This document shows, in pieces, positions 56,663 to 64,000 of a stretch of 64,000 nucleotides of DNA (the first letter of the stretch is position 1; each line of letters starts with the position of its first letter). The position numbers and the translations under genes are program-made. A model generated the notes under the pieces. That model had not been told where the DNA came from. It worked only from the letters and a program-made list of their open reading frames with translations, and made no database searches. The stretch is from Pyrinomonadaceae bacterium (GTDB lineage Bacteria; Acidobacteriota; Blastocatellia; Pyrinomonadales; Pyrinomonadaceae). The stretch spans positions 372,001 to 436,000 of the forward strand of contig JACMJZ010000025.1 of NCBI GenBank assembly GCA_014380365.1, written 5' to 3'.

Positions 56663-58801
56663 ATGAAAAAACAGTCGATAACCCTGACAGCGTTTGTGCT
56701 GTCTGCTTTGATTTTGACCGCTAGTTCCGCGGCGACGGCTCAAACTAATGGAGGAGGAGCGACCGCACCAAAACCACCAATGGCAGAAAAGAAAACCCGA
56801 ACCATAAAAATCCACGGCGAAACACTTGTCGATGATTTCTTCTGGCTGCGCGAGAAGTCGAACCCGCAAGTTATTTCCTATCTCGAATCCGAGAATGCGC
56901 ACACCGATGCCGCGATGAAGGCTACCGCGGCGTTGCAGGAAAAGCTCTACAAAGAAATGGTCGGCCACATCAAGGAGACGGACGAGAACGTCCCCTATCG
57001 CGACGGCGATTATTTCTACTACTCGCGCACCGTGCAGGGATTGCAGTATCCGATTTACGCGCGTAAGCGCGGCAGCCTCGACGCCAAGGAAGAGATCACG
57101 CTCGACCTGAACGAGATGGCCAAGGGTTTGAAGTATCTCGGACTGGGCGCTTATGCCGTGAGCGATGACGGCAATTATCTTGCCTACTCAACTGACACCA
57201 CCGGATATCGCCAGTACAAACTCCAAATCAAGGACCTGCGCACCGGCGAGTTGCTTCCCGAAAGTATCGATCGTGTTGGTTCCGTGATGTGGGCCACGGA
57301 CAACAAGACCATTTTCTATTCGACAGAAGATGCCACGACGAAGCGTTCTGACAAGTTTTTCCGCCACGTAATCAAGACCGACAAGAGCGACCTTGTTTTC
57401 GAAGACAAGGACGAGCTGTTTGACGTCTATGGGGGACGAACCCGCGACAAGGCGATGATTCTAATCGTCTCGGGCAGCAAGACCTCGACGGAGTATCAAT
57501 ACATCCCCACGGACAAACCGGAGAGTGCGCCAAAAGTGATTCTGCCGCGCGCGCCTGACCACGAGTATGGAGTTGATCACCGCGCCGGCCTCTTTTACAT
57601 CCGCACGAATCAGGGCGCCAAGAATTTTCGACTCGTCACTGCGCCTGTCTCCGATCCGGGCAAGGCGAACTGGAAAGAGATCATCGCCCATCGACCGGCG
57701 GTGAAACTCGATGATATTGAACTCTTCGCCGATCATCTGGTCGTTTCTGAACTCGAAGGCGGACTGCAACACCTTCGGATCACAAGCCTCAAAAACAATG
57801 AGACCCATCGGATAACTTTTCCGGAACCCGTCTACACTGCGTTCGTCAGCACGAACCGCGAATTCAAGACGCGAACGCTGCGCTTTGGTTACCAGTCGAT
57901 GGTGACGCCCAATTCGGTTTTTGACTACGACATGGACAGCAAGGCGCGCGTGCTCAAGAAGCAGACTGAAGTGCCCGGTGGTTTTGACAAAGCGAACTAT
58001 CAGTCGGAGCGCGTCTTCGCCACTGCTGCCGACGGCACGAAGATTCCGCTTTCGGTGGTTTACCGGCGAGGCACGAAGATGGATGGCAAAGCGCCGTTGC
58101 TGCTCTACGGCTACGGTTCTTATGGAGCATCGATGACTCCGAGTTTTTCGTCCAACCGGCTGAGCTTGCTGGATCGCGGCGCCATCTACGTGATCGCGCA
58201 CATTCGCGGCGGTGGCGAGATGGGCGAAGAATGGCGCGAGGCCGGCAGGATGATGAAGAAGATGAACACCTTCACCGACTTCATCGCCAGCGCCGAGCAC
58301 CTGATCAAGAACAAGTACACGTCCGCTGATCGCCTGGTTATCCTGGGTGGCAGCGCCGGCGGATTGCTGATGGGCGCAGTGAGCAACCTGCGTCCGGATC
58401 TGTTCAAGGCAGTCGTCTCGCAGGTTCCATTTGTAGATGTGCTCAACACGATGCTCGACGCCAGTTTGCCTTTGACTACGAGCGAGTACATTGAGTGGGG
58501 AAATCCCAATGACAAGGCCGCCTACGAATACATGAAAACGTATTCGCCGTACGACAACATCGCGAAGAAGGACTATCCGGCGATGCTGGTGAAGGTTTCG
58601 CTCAACGACAGCCAGGTGCCTTATTGGGAAGGCGCGAAGCTGGTAGCCCGTTTGCGGGCAATGAAGACTGACCAAAACCCGCTCTTGCTCAAGACCAACA
58701 TGGGCGCCGGACATGGCGGATCTTCGGGGCGCTACGATTACTTGAAGGAAGTCGCCTTCGACTACGCCTTCATGCTCTGGCAGATGGGACTGGCGGAGTA
58801 G
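56663..58801 (+). CDS. ptrB: Oligopeptidase B-like prolyl oligopeptidase (S9A)
   Basis: 712 residues with a signal peptide (about 1-28, ending ATAQT), so it acts in the periplasm or outside. An N-terminal seven-bladed propeller (DDFFWLREKSNPQVISYLES, GAYAVSDDGNYLAYSTDT) is followed by the alpha/beta hydrolase domain: Ser564 in GGSAGGLLMG and His684 in GAGHGGSSGRYD, with an Asp between them. HEYGVDHRAGLFYIRTNQ and NFRL blocks favour oligopeptidase B (cuts after basic residues) over prolyl endopeptidase. Monocistronic. Symbol is by resemblance. Confidence 0.92.
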   Translation: MKKQSITLTAFVLSALILTASSAATAQTNGGGATAPKPPMAEKKTRTIKIHGETLVDDFFWLREKSNPQVISYLESENAHTDAAMKATAALQEKLYKEMVGHIKETDENVPYRDGDYFYYSRTVQGLQYPIYARKRGSLDAKEEITLDLNEMAKGLKYLGLGAYAVSDDGNYLAYSTDTTGYRQYKLQIKDLRTGELLPESIDRVGSVMWATDNKTIFYSTEDATTKRSDKFFRHVIKTDKSDLVFEDKDELFDVYGGRTRDKAMILIVSGSKTSTEYQYIPTDKPESAPKVILPRAPDHEYGVDHRAGLFYIRTNQGAKNFRLVTAPVSDPGKANWKEIIAHRPAVKLDDIELFADHLVVSELEGGLQHLRITSLKNNETHRITFPEPVYTAFVSTNREFKTRTLRFGYQSMVTPNSVFDYDMDSKARVLKKQTEVPGGFDKANYQSERVFATAADGTKIPLSVVYRRGTKMDGKAPLLLYGYGSYGASMTPSFSSNRLSLLDRGAIYVIAHIRGGGEMGEEWREAGRMMKKMNTFTDFIASAEHLIKNKYTSADRLVILGGSAGGLLMGAVSNLRPDLFKAVVSQVPFVDVLNTMLDASLPLTTSEYIEWGNPNDKAAYEYMKTYSPYDNIAKKDYPAMLVKVSLNDSQVPYWEGAKLVARLRAMKTDQNPLLLKTNMGAGHGGSSGRYDYLKEVAFDYAFMLWQMGLAE

Positions 58802-58913
58802 TTCTACGACCAGGCAGAAGCCCAATGTATAACGAGGGCTGGGATGTGCGGTCGCTTCTAAATCTGTGCGGAAGCCGCCTACTCTCGCTTTCGGGACAAC
58901 GGGAGACTAAGGC

Positions 58914-58941
58914 ACGGGCTGTTTATTTTACGACAGCCCGT
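58914..58941. terminator. Hairpin at the end of the gene at 58923
   Basis: ACGGGCTGT (58914-58922) and ACAGCCCGT (58933-58941) form a nine-base stem that overlaps the stop codon of the minus-strand gene. The T-tract is poor on both strands, so it may be a weak terminator between convergent genes. Confidence 0.55.
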
Positions 58942-59582
58942 TTCCTGCGTTTAGGAAACCTCTTTTCGTAATATAGATCGCGCTTATCCGGATCTGACAT
59001 GCCTTCCTCAGGCACCTTCAATCCCAGAAGTCTCGCTTTAACTCTCACGTGTTCGTCCATCACCAATTGATAATGGTCTTGTATTTCATTGAGAAGACCA
59101 TTCGTAACCTTAATCGCCTGGCTTCTCTTATCGTCTTCTGGAATCGAACTCTTGAAAATCTGTTCCAGCCCAGTGTAAAGGGAATCTCTACTCGCATTGG
59201 GAGGGTGATAGCCCTTTACCAGTACTTCTGCCGCCATCGCTTGTCCGACAATGTAACCGCACATGCGGCGGACAAATCTTCCGAAAATGGGATTGTCTTC
59301 AAAGGAACGCAGTGCAACAATTTTTGACCTCATGTCGCCGGTCAAAGAACTATCATCCGCTATCGTATTGAATATCGAGTGGTGCTCATCCATCAATTCG
59401 CGACTCGACTCGAGAGTCCTTCGATATGAGACAAAGGTGTCGATGTAGTTCCGATGGACTTTTTCAAAGACCTCAAGTGCCGGAGCCAGAAAATCAGAGT
59501 AAAGCTCCCGTTGAATTTTTTCGCCCCTTTCGACAAATTGAATACAACGGTCCAAAAGCTTGTCGATTAGATCAACTATCAT
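58923..59582 (-). CDS. Hypothetical helical protein
   Basis: 219 residues from ATG 59582; the open frame begins 26 codons earlier without a start signal. Long amphipathic helices (KLLDRCIQFVERGEKIQREL, EVFEKVHRNYIDTFVSYR, NEIQDHYQLVMDEHVRVK) and a basic tail (FPKRRKRAVVK). No membrane segment and no family recognised. Composition is more AT-rich than its neighbours, which may mean recent arrival. Confidence 0.6.
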   Translation of the reverse strand: MIVDLIDKLLDRCIQFVERGEKIQRELYSDFLAPALEVFEKVHRNYIDTFVSYRRTLESSRELMDEHHSIFNTIADDSSLTGDMRSKIVALRSFEDNPIFGRFVRRMCGYIVGQAMAAEVLVKGYHPPNASRDSLYTGLEQIFKSSIPEDDKRSQAIKVTNGLLNEIQDHYQLVMDEHVRVKARLLGLKVPEEGMSDPDKRDLYYEKRFPKRRKRAVVK

Positions 59583-59743
59583 AGAATTGGTTCGTTTACG
59601 AGCGTTTGCTGGAACTAGAGAAATCGAGAATTGAGATCGGACTAAGGTCCTGAGTTCCATCCCCTTGGCTCAGTGTGGCGTGCACGATATTACAAACGCT
59701 CGCTAAACGTCAATAGATCTCCTCCTCCGGTAGTGCGGTAAAA

Positions 59744-59867
59744 GTGTGTTGCTAGTCTCCGGGGCATTTAGCCCGACCGTTAGGGAGGGCTCCGAGGTGC
59801 ATGAATGAAGCCCTCCCTGACGGTTGGGCTAGTGCCCCGCTTCGCGACTCGACGAGTTGCAACACAC
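59744..59867. repeat. Long inverted repeat, 124 bases
   Basis: The outer arms GTGTGTTGC (59744-59752) and GCAACACAC (59859-59867) enclose CGGGGCA/TGCCCCG, TAGCCCGACCGTTAGGGAGG and its near-complement CCTCCCTGACGGTTGGGCTA, so most of the length can pair. It lies in the 465-base gap before the second Ser/Thr kinase gene; nothing else is recognised there. Confidence 0.85.
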
Positions 59868-60047
59868 AATTACCCCAGTACTCCTCCTCCACTCCCCCGG
59901 GCTTCCGCTAGTTGTTAGACTCGCCAGTCAGCACTCGCTCGATTGTCAGTTCCCTAAGTGCGGCGGGTTCCTAACCCCGAAGGTCGGGCTTCGCGCGGTT
60001 GCCGAGCGACCATCATTGGGAGTTAAATAAGGCGAAAGCGCAAAGCA

Positions 60048-62516
60048 ATGGTTGGAACTGTATTAGGGAATTACAAGATTCTCGAAAAGATCGGTGCGGG
60101 CGGGCAGGGGACTGTCTATAAAGCTGTCGACTCAAAACTCGGCCGCACGGTCGTGATCAAAGTTCTGCCTGAAGAACTAGTCGCCAAGGAAGCCAATCGC
60201 AAACGCTTCGAGCGCGAGGCGCGGCTGGCCTCGTCGCTGGACCACCCAAACATCTGCACGATTTTCGATCTGAACGAAATCAACGGCGTGCATTTCATCG
60301 CCATGCAGTACATCCAGGGACGGAATGTGCGCCAGTTGGTAAACGGCAAACCGTTGCAGCTTGAGAGCGCACTGTCCATTGCCATTCAGGTGGCGGACGC
60401 GCTCGCCGTGGCCCACGCGCAGGGCATCATTCATCGAGACGTCAAGGCCGGCAACGTCATGGTAAACAACAAGGGCCAGGTCAAGGTGCTCGACTTTGGT
60501 CTCGCCAAGCTGCTTGACGACGAAGCAGCGCGAACCTCCGGAATTCATCACACAGAGTTAACCGAAGTCGGCGTGCCTTACGGCACGGCCACCTACGCGG
60601 CGCCGGAACAGGCGCGCGGCGATCGCGTCGATTCACGCGCGGACATTTTCTCCACCGGTGTCCTGCTCTACGAAATGCTTACCGGCACGTGGCCGTTTCG
60701 CGGGCAAACCGCGGTAGACGTTCGCCACTCGGTGTTGCACTCGGAACCTATGCCGATAAATGAAGCCCGGCCTGATCCGGTGCCCGATCGCCTTCAGCAA
60801 ATACTCGATCGGGCGCTGAAAAAGGATCCGCGCGATCGTTACCAACAGATGGCGCAGTTTCGTGACGACCTGCGCGCCGTAGTGCGCGAGAACGCGATGG
60901 CCGCGGGCGGAATCATTGATGAGAGCGGCCTGCCCGTTGCCCCGCGTCACCTAAATGCGGACGGACCGATATCGCGTGCTCTGCGTTGGTTGGGCATGAA
61001 GGGAAGTGACAGTTCCGCCTCCTCCGGCAGAATGTCGAGCGGTTCATCACAGCCGCGCGACTCTCACGAAACACCGACAACCTTTGGCGACCGCGATCGC
61101 AAGAGTGTGGCGATCCTGCCTTTTAAGAACCTGGGCAACGACCCGGAAACGGTTTTCTATGAATTCTCGCTCGCTGATGCTGTGATTACCGAACTGGCGC
61201 GCGTGCGGTCGCTCGTGGTGCGTCCGTCGTCCGTAATCGTTAAGTATCAGGGGAAACAGTTTGACCCGGGCGATGTCGGACGCGAGTTAGACGTCGACGC
61301 GATTCTGACCGCCAGCTTCCTGCGTGCCGGCGCGCATCTGCGAGTGACGGTGCAACTGCTCGACGTAAGAACGAGCGAAATCATCTGGAGCGACCGCATT
61401 GATGCGGATGCCAGCGACATCATGGCGGTGCAGGACACAATTGTTCAGCACATCGTTGACGGCTTGCGTCTGGAGTTGAGCCCGGACGAAAGAGTTGAGT
61501 TGGCGCGAGGGACGACCACGGACGCCGCGGCGTCGGAAGAGTACTTGCGTGGACGTAACTGCCTGGGACAGTTTATTTATCACACTACGTCTCGCGTCGA
61601 TCTGGATTCGGCGATCGACCACTTCGAGCGGGCCATCGAAGTGGACTCTAATTTTGCGCTTGCGTATTCAGCGCTGGGCAGTTGTTATGTGCATCGGGTG
61701 CTCAAGGCGCTCGGCGACACGCAGGATCACGACAAGGCGCAAAAAGCTTTTAGCAAGGCGCTCGCGCTCGACCCTAAGCTACTGGAGGCGCGCCTCCAAA
61801 GTGTCTTCATCTACATCACTCGCGGACAAAAGCCGAAGGCGCGCGAGGAAATTGAATCGTTGCGTGAGGAGTATCCCAACGACGTCGGAGTCCACTTTGT
61901 GCGCGGTTACCTGGCGCGGCTTGATTCTGAGTATGAAAAGGCCCTGCGTAGTTTTGATCGGATGGTGCGGCTCAATCCCGCGGAAAAAGTGGTGGCGAGT
62001 TACCATCGCGCGCGCATCTTCATGTACCAGCAACGGTACGACGAAGCTTTGGCTGAACTCGATGAGGGCGCAGCGCTGGAACCGGATCACCCAATGATCC
62101 AAACGTGGCGAGCTCGGGTGCTCGACTACAGTGGGGAGATTGATGAGGCCCGGAGAATTCTGGAGCAACTGCTGGATCGACAGCCGCACATGGACGGGAT
62201 TCGCCCTATCCTGGCCATCTGCCTGAGTGCCCAGGGCCGGCACGAAGAAGCCAACAAGCAGTTGACCGACCGCGTTAAAATCGCCGCGGCCGCCGATCAC
62301 GATATAGCCTACTGGCTCGGGACCGCATATCTTTTACAGGGCCGCCAGGTGAAAGCGCTCGAGTGGCTGCAAACGGCAATTGAACTGGGTAACGAAAACT
62401 ATTTGTGGTTTGAGTCGGATCCAAATTGGACTGACCTGCATGCTGACCCGCGTTTCAAGGATCTAATGCAAAAAGTAAAGACTTCACTGGGAAAACGCGA
62501 AGACAACGCCGCCTAA
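60048..62516 (+). CDS. Soluble Ser/Thr protein kinase with TolB-like and TPR domains
   Basis: 822 residues. Kinase domain (about 8-275): IGAGGQGTVYKA, VIKVL, IIHRDVKAGN with Asp131, and LDFGLAK with Asp149. A Ser/Thr-rich linker (about 320-345) leads to the TolB-like domain (SVAILPFKNLGNDPETVFYE) and at least five TPRs (DHFERAIEVDSNFALAYSAL, KAFSKALALDPKLLEARLQS and others). In contrast to the paralogue at 30.6 kb there is no membrane segment, so it should be cytoplasmic. A PP2A-like phosphatase gene follows after 49 bases and could oppose it. Confidence 0.92.
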   Translation: MVGTVLGNYKILEKIGAGGQGTVYKAVDSKLGRTVVIKVLPEELVAKEANRKRFEREARLASSLDHPNICTIFDLNEINGVHFIAMQYIQGRNVRQLVNGKPLQLESALSIAIQVADALAVAHAQGIIHRDVKAGNVMVNNKGQVKVLDFGLAKLLDDEAARTSGIHHTELTEVGVPYGTATYAAPEQARGDRVDSRADIFSTGVLLYEMLTGTWPFRGQTAVDVRHSVLHSEPMPINEARPDPVPDRLQQILDRALKKDPRDRYQQMAQFRDDLRAVVRENAMAAGGIIDESGLPVAPRHLNADGPISRALRWLGMKGSDSSASSGRMSSGSSQPRDSHETPTTFGDRDRKSVAILPFKNLGNDPETVFYEFSLADAVITELARVRSLVVRPSSVIVKYQGKQFDPGDVGRELDVDAILTASFLRAGAHLRVTVQLLDVRTSEIIWSDRIDADASDIMAVQDTIVQHIVDGLRLELSPDERVELARGTTTDAAASEEYLRGRNCLGQFIYHTTSRVDLDSAIDHFERAIEVDSNFALAYSALGSCYVHRVLKALGDTQDHDKAQKAFSKALALDPKLLEARLQSVFIYITRGQKPKAREEIESLREEYPNDVGVHFVRGYLARLDSEYEKALRSFDRMVRLNPAEKVVASYHRARIFMYQQRYDEALAELDEGAALEPDHPMIQTWRARVLDYSGEIDEARRILEQLLDRQPHMDGIRPILAICLSAQGRHEEANKQLTDRVKIAAAADHDIAYWLGTAYLLQGRQVKALEWLQTAIELGNENYLWFESDPNWTDLHADPRFKDLMQKVKTSLGKREDNAA

Positions 62517-62542
62517 GCTGGGAGCGCAGGCATCCTGCCTGC
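62517..62542. repeat. GCTGGGAGCGC-family repeat
   Basis: GCTGGGAGCGCAGGCATCCT followed by GCCTGC, starting right after the kinase stop. The same word opens the inverted repeat at 55044, and fragments occur at 9542, 21485, 22921 and 56614. Confidence 0.8.
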
Positions 62543-62565
62543 AATTCGACAGGCGCAAGAACCTT

Positions 62566-63381
62566 ATGAAAACTTTCGTCGTTGGCGACATTCACGGGCG
62601 CAACGCCCAACTGCAACGCCTGATTGAGTTGATTCCGCGTGACGAGTCTGTTGACACGCTCGTGTTTTTGGGTGACCTGATTGACAGAGGCGCGGATGCG
62701 CCTGGTTGCGTTGATTACGTCATGAAACTTCAGCGCGAGAATCCGGAACGAGTGTTGTGCCTGCGCGGCAACCACGAACAGATGCTGCTGGACTTCATTG
62801 AAGGCAGCGCCAATCTCTGGATTACTCCGGTTACCGGCGGCGAGCGAACGTTTGAGCAGTATGCAGGCGAAGCTTTGAGGATAGAGAAAGAGCAGGATCT
62901 CGACGACGCGCGCCGGACAATCGAGAATAGCGTTCCTTCAGAGCACCTCGATTTTTTCCACCAGTTGCCATTCTTCCACGAGGACGACTACGCGATCTAC
63001 GTGCATGCCGGCCTCGATCGAACCAAGCATCCGAAAGACACTGCACCGCAGTCTTTGCTGTGGATGCGCGATATGGAGTTTTACAAAAACTATCGAGGCA
63101 AGCCCTGCATCTTCGGTCACACCCCAACGCCGCTGCTTCCTTTGCGCGGACGAGTGGGCCGGCATGGCATCTACATTTCTCATAGCGCTATCGGCATCGA
63201 TACCGGCTACAACCTGCAATCACCGCTGAGCTGTCTTTCCCTGCCCGACTTCTCGCTCTATCAAACGTTTTCCGATGGCCACGAGGAAACACACCACATC
63301 ACGGCGTTTATCCCCGACACATTGAAGGCAATGCAGAAGAAAGCTAACTTGGCAGACAAGTCCCCGACGGCAATACACTGA
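62566..63381 (+). CDS. PP2A-like Ser/Thr protein phosphatase / metallophosphoesterase
   Basis: 271 residues. The metal-binding signature is complete: VVGDIHGRNAQL, LVFLGDLIDRGADAP, LCLRGNHEQMLLDF, YVHAGLDRT and IFGHTPTP, as in bacterial PrpA/PrpB-type phosphatases. It probably removes phosphate from Ser/Thr residues and, by location just after the kinase gene, may reverse that kinase. No membrane segment. Confidence 0.93.
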   Translation: MKTFVVGDIHGRNAQLQRLIELIPRDESVDTLVFLGDLIDRGADAPGCVDYVMKLQRENPERVLCLRGNHEQMLLDFIEGSANLWITPVTGGERTFEQYAGEALRIEKEQDLDDARRTIENSVPSEHLDFFHQLPFFHEDDYAIYVHAGLDRTKHPKDTAPQSLLWMRDMEFYKNYRGKPCIFGHTPTPLLPLRGRVGRHGIYISHSAIGIDTGYNLQSPLSCLSLPDFSLYQTFSDGHEETHHITAFIPDTLKAMQKKANLADKSPTAIH

Positions 63382-63390
63382 TATCGGTTC

Positions 63391-63518
63391 GGTCCTATGA
63401 GGTCAGTACCACCCTGCGGTAGCGGGTGGGTTGAAACCCGCAGTTTGCTCATGCTTCAGTCCTTGGTGCGCAGCGATACCCACCCGCTACCGCAGGGTGG
63501 TACTGACCTCATGGGACC
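63391..63518. repeat. Long inverted repeat with 41-bp arms
   Basis: The arms 63391-63431 and 63478-63518 are reverse complements with one mismatch; they begin GGTCCTATGAGGTCAGTACC. The 46-base centre is unpaired. It lies between the phosphatase gene and the LuxR gene. Confidence 0.93.
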
Positions 63519-63565
63519 TCGGCATGGGTGAATGCGACTCTCGCTCGCATCAGACAGCACCATAT

Positions 63566-64000
63566 GAAGAAACAGATCCTTCTCCACGGACTTATCTATG
63601 GTCTCTGCGGCGGCGTGCTGATCGTGGCGCTCAAGCTGATCGAGTATCGCTTCCTGGTGCTTGAGCATTCAGTGGAGATTTACGGAGGCTTGATCGCGCT
63701 CCTGTTTGCGCTCCTGGGCGGATGGCTGGGATTGAAACTCACCCGGAACAAGGAAGTGGTAGTCCTGAAGGAGGTGATGGTTTCAGCCGATGCGCCGTTT
63801 GCCTTGAACGAACAGAGACTGCGTGAGCTGTCTATCACCCGCCGCGAACTTGAAATCCTTGAGCTGATTGCCAACGGCCTTAGTAATCGCGAGATTGCCG
63901 AAAAACTCTTCGTCAGCGAGAGCACCGTCAAGACCCACTCCAGCCGGCTCTTCGATAAACTCAGCGCCAAACGAAGGACTCAGGCCGTGCAGATTGGTAA
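63566..64000 (+). CDS. Membrane-anchored LuxR-type regulator (partial)
   Basis: 145 codons from ATG 63566, still open at the window end. Two hydrophobic segments (about 6-23 and 40-60) precede a LuxR-type helix-turn-helix: LSITRRELEILELIANGLSN, REIAEKLFVSESTVKTHSSR and LFDKLSAKRRTQA. There is no receiver domain in front. A membrane-bound DNA-binding regulator of this layout could bind its target while tethered or after release; the signal is unknown. Confidence 0.85.

Noticed and set aside
57461-58825. A 454-codon open frame antisense to the oligopeptidase gene
   Set aside because: Typical shadow frame of a GC-rich gene: Arg/His/Leu-rich, no motif, complete overlap with a confident gene.

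Overview
The window looks like a chromosome segment of an Acidobacteriota bacterium, probably of the Blastocatellia/Pyrinomonadales type. This is inferred from protein families only. It has a 1075-residue TonB-dependent receptor with a carboxypeptidase-regulatory-like N-terminal domain, two tandem VWA proteins of the acidobacterial VWFA-related type, and two Ser/Thr kinases fused to TolB-like and TPR regions. It also has multi-PAS hybrid kinases and a very high density of intergenic palindromes. No rRNA, canonical tRNA or CRISPR array was found.

Layout. 0.1-9.5 kb: purF, a PIN-type toxin-antitoxin pair, a ComEC-like metallo-beta-lactamase protein, purM-purN-tyrS, an RDD membrane protein and a thiolase. 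9.9-13.2 kb: the TonB receptor with a strong terminator. 13.3-16.9 kb: a complete nadC-nadA-nadB operon on the minus strand for de novo NAD synthesis. 17.3-23.2 kb: PAS histidine kinase, CsbD and 17M-like stress proteins, glycosyltransferase, coiled-coil proteins, pterin carbinolamine dehydratase and DinB. 23.5-28.0 kb: serine biosynthesis (DUF1015, serA, SDR, serC). 28.0-29.6 kb: a small defence-like patch with a TIR-like effector and a DUF6516/TumE-like toxin with its partner, followed by rluD. 30.6-41.8 kb: signalling genes (Ser/Thr kinase, VWA pair, 1588-residue double-receiver hybrid kinase) and a lone type III PKS-like enzyme.

42.1-49.1 kb is a distinct accessory island of about 6.9 kb. 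A 28-bp sequence (one mismatch) lies at both ends in inverted orientation, and a 13-14 bp motif (consensus YTGCCYAANAAGTC) is repeated three times at the left end and at least six times at the right end. Inside are a small Xre regulator, a phage-type hypothetical, an unlisted 52-residue Cys/His protein, a ParE/Phd-like toxin-antitoxin pair, divergent promoters, a SWIM zinc-finger DDE transposase, a hairpin-rich presumably noncoding stretch, two tRNA-like cloverleafs with enlarged anticodon loops, a membrane HExxH protein and a convergent membrane protein. A 23-nt sequence occurs twice in the island; one copy sits in the loop of a hairpin followed by an intrinsic terminator, which suggests a small RNA. 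This island is the best candidate for an undescribed element.

49.1-64 kb returns to ordinary chromosome: a sugar-lactonase-like membrane protein, a GrdB-like protein, DUF4149, DUF309, a thioredoxin-reductase-like flavoprotein that lacks the CxxC, rhodanese, a 2Fe-2S protein, a small glutaredoxin, oligopeptidase B, a second Ser/Thr kinase-TPR protein, a PP2A-like phosphatase and a membrane-anchored LuxR regulator cut by the window end.

Between the genes are many dispersed inverted repeats. Four loci share one design: arrays of seven-base units, each locus with its own heptamer, and in three of them the reverse complement array follows nearby.
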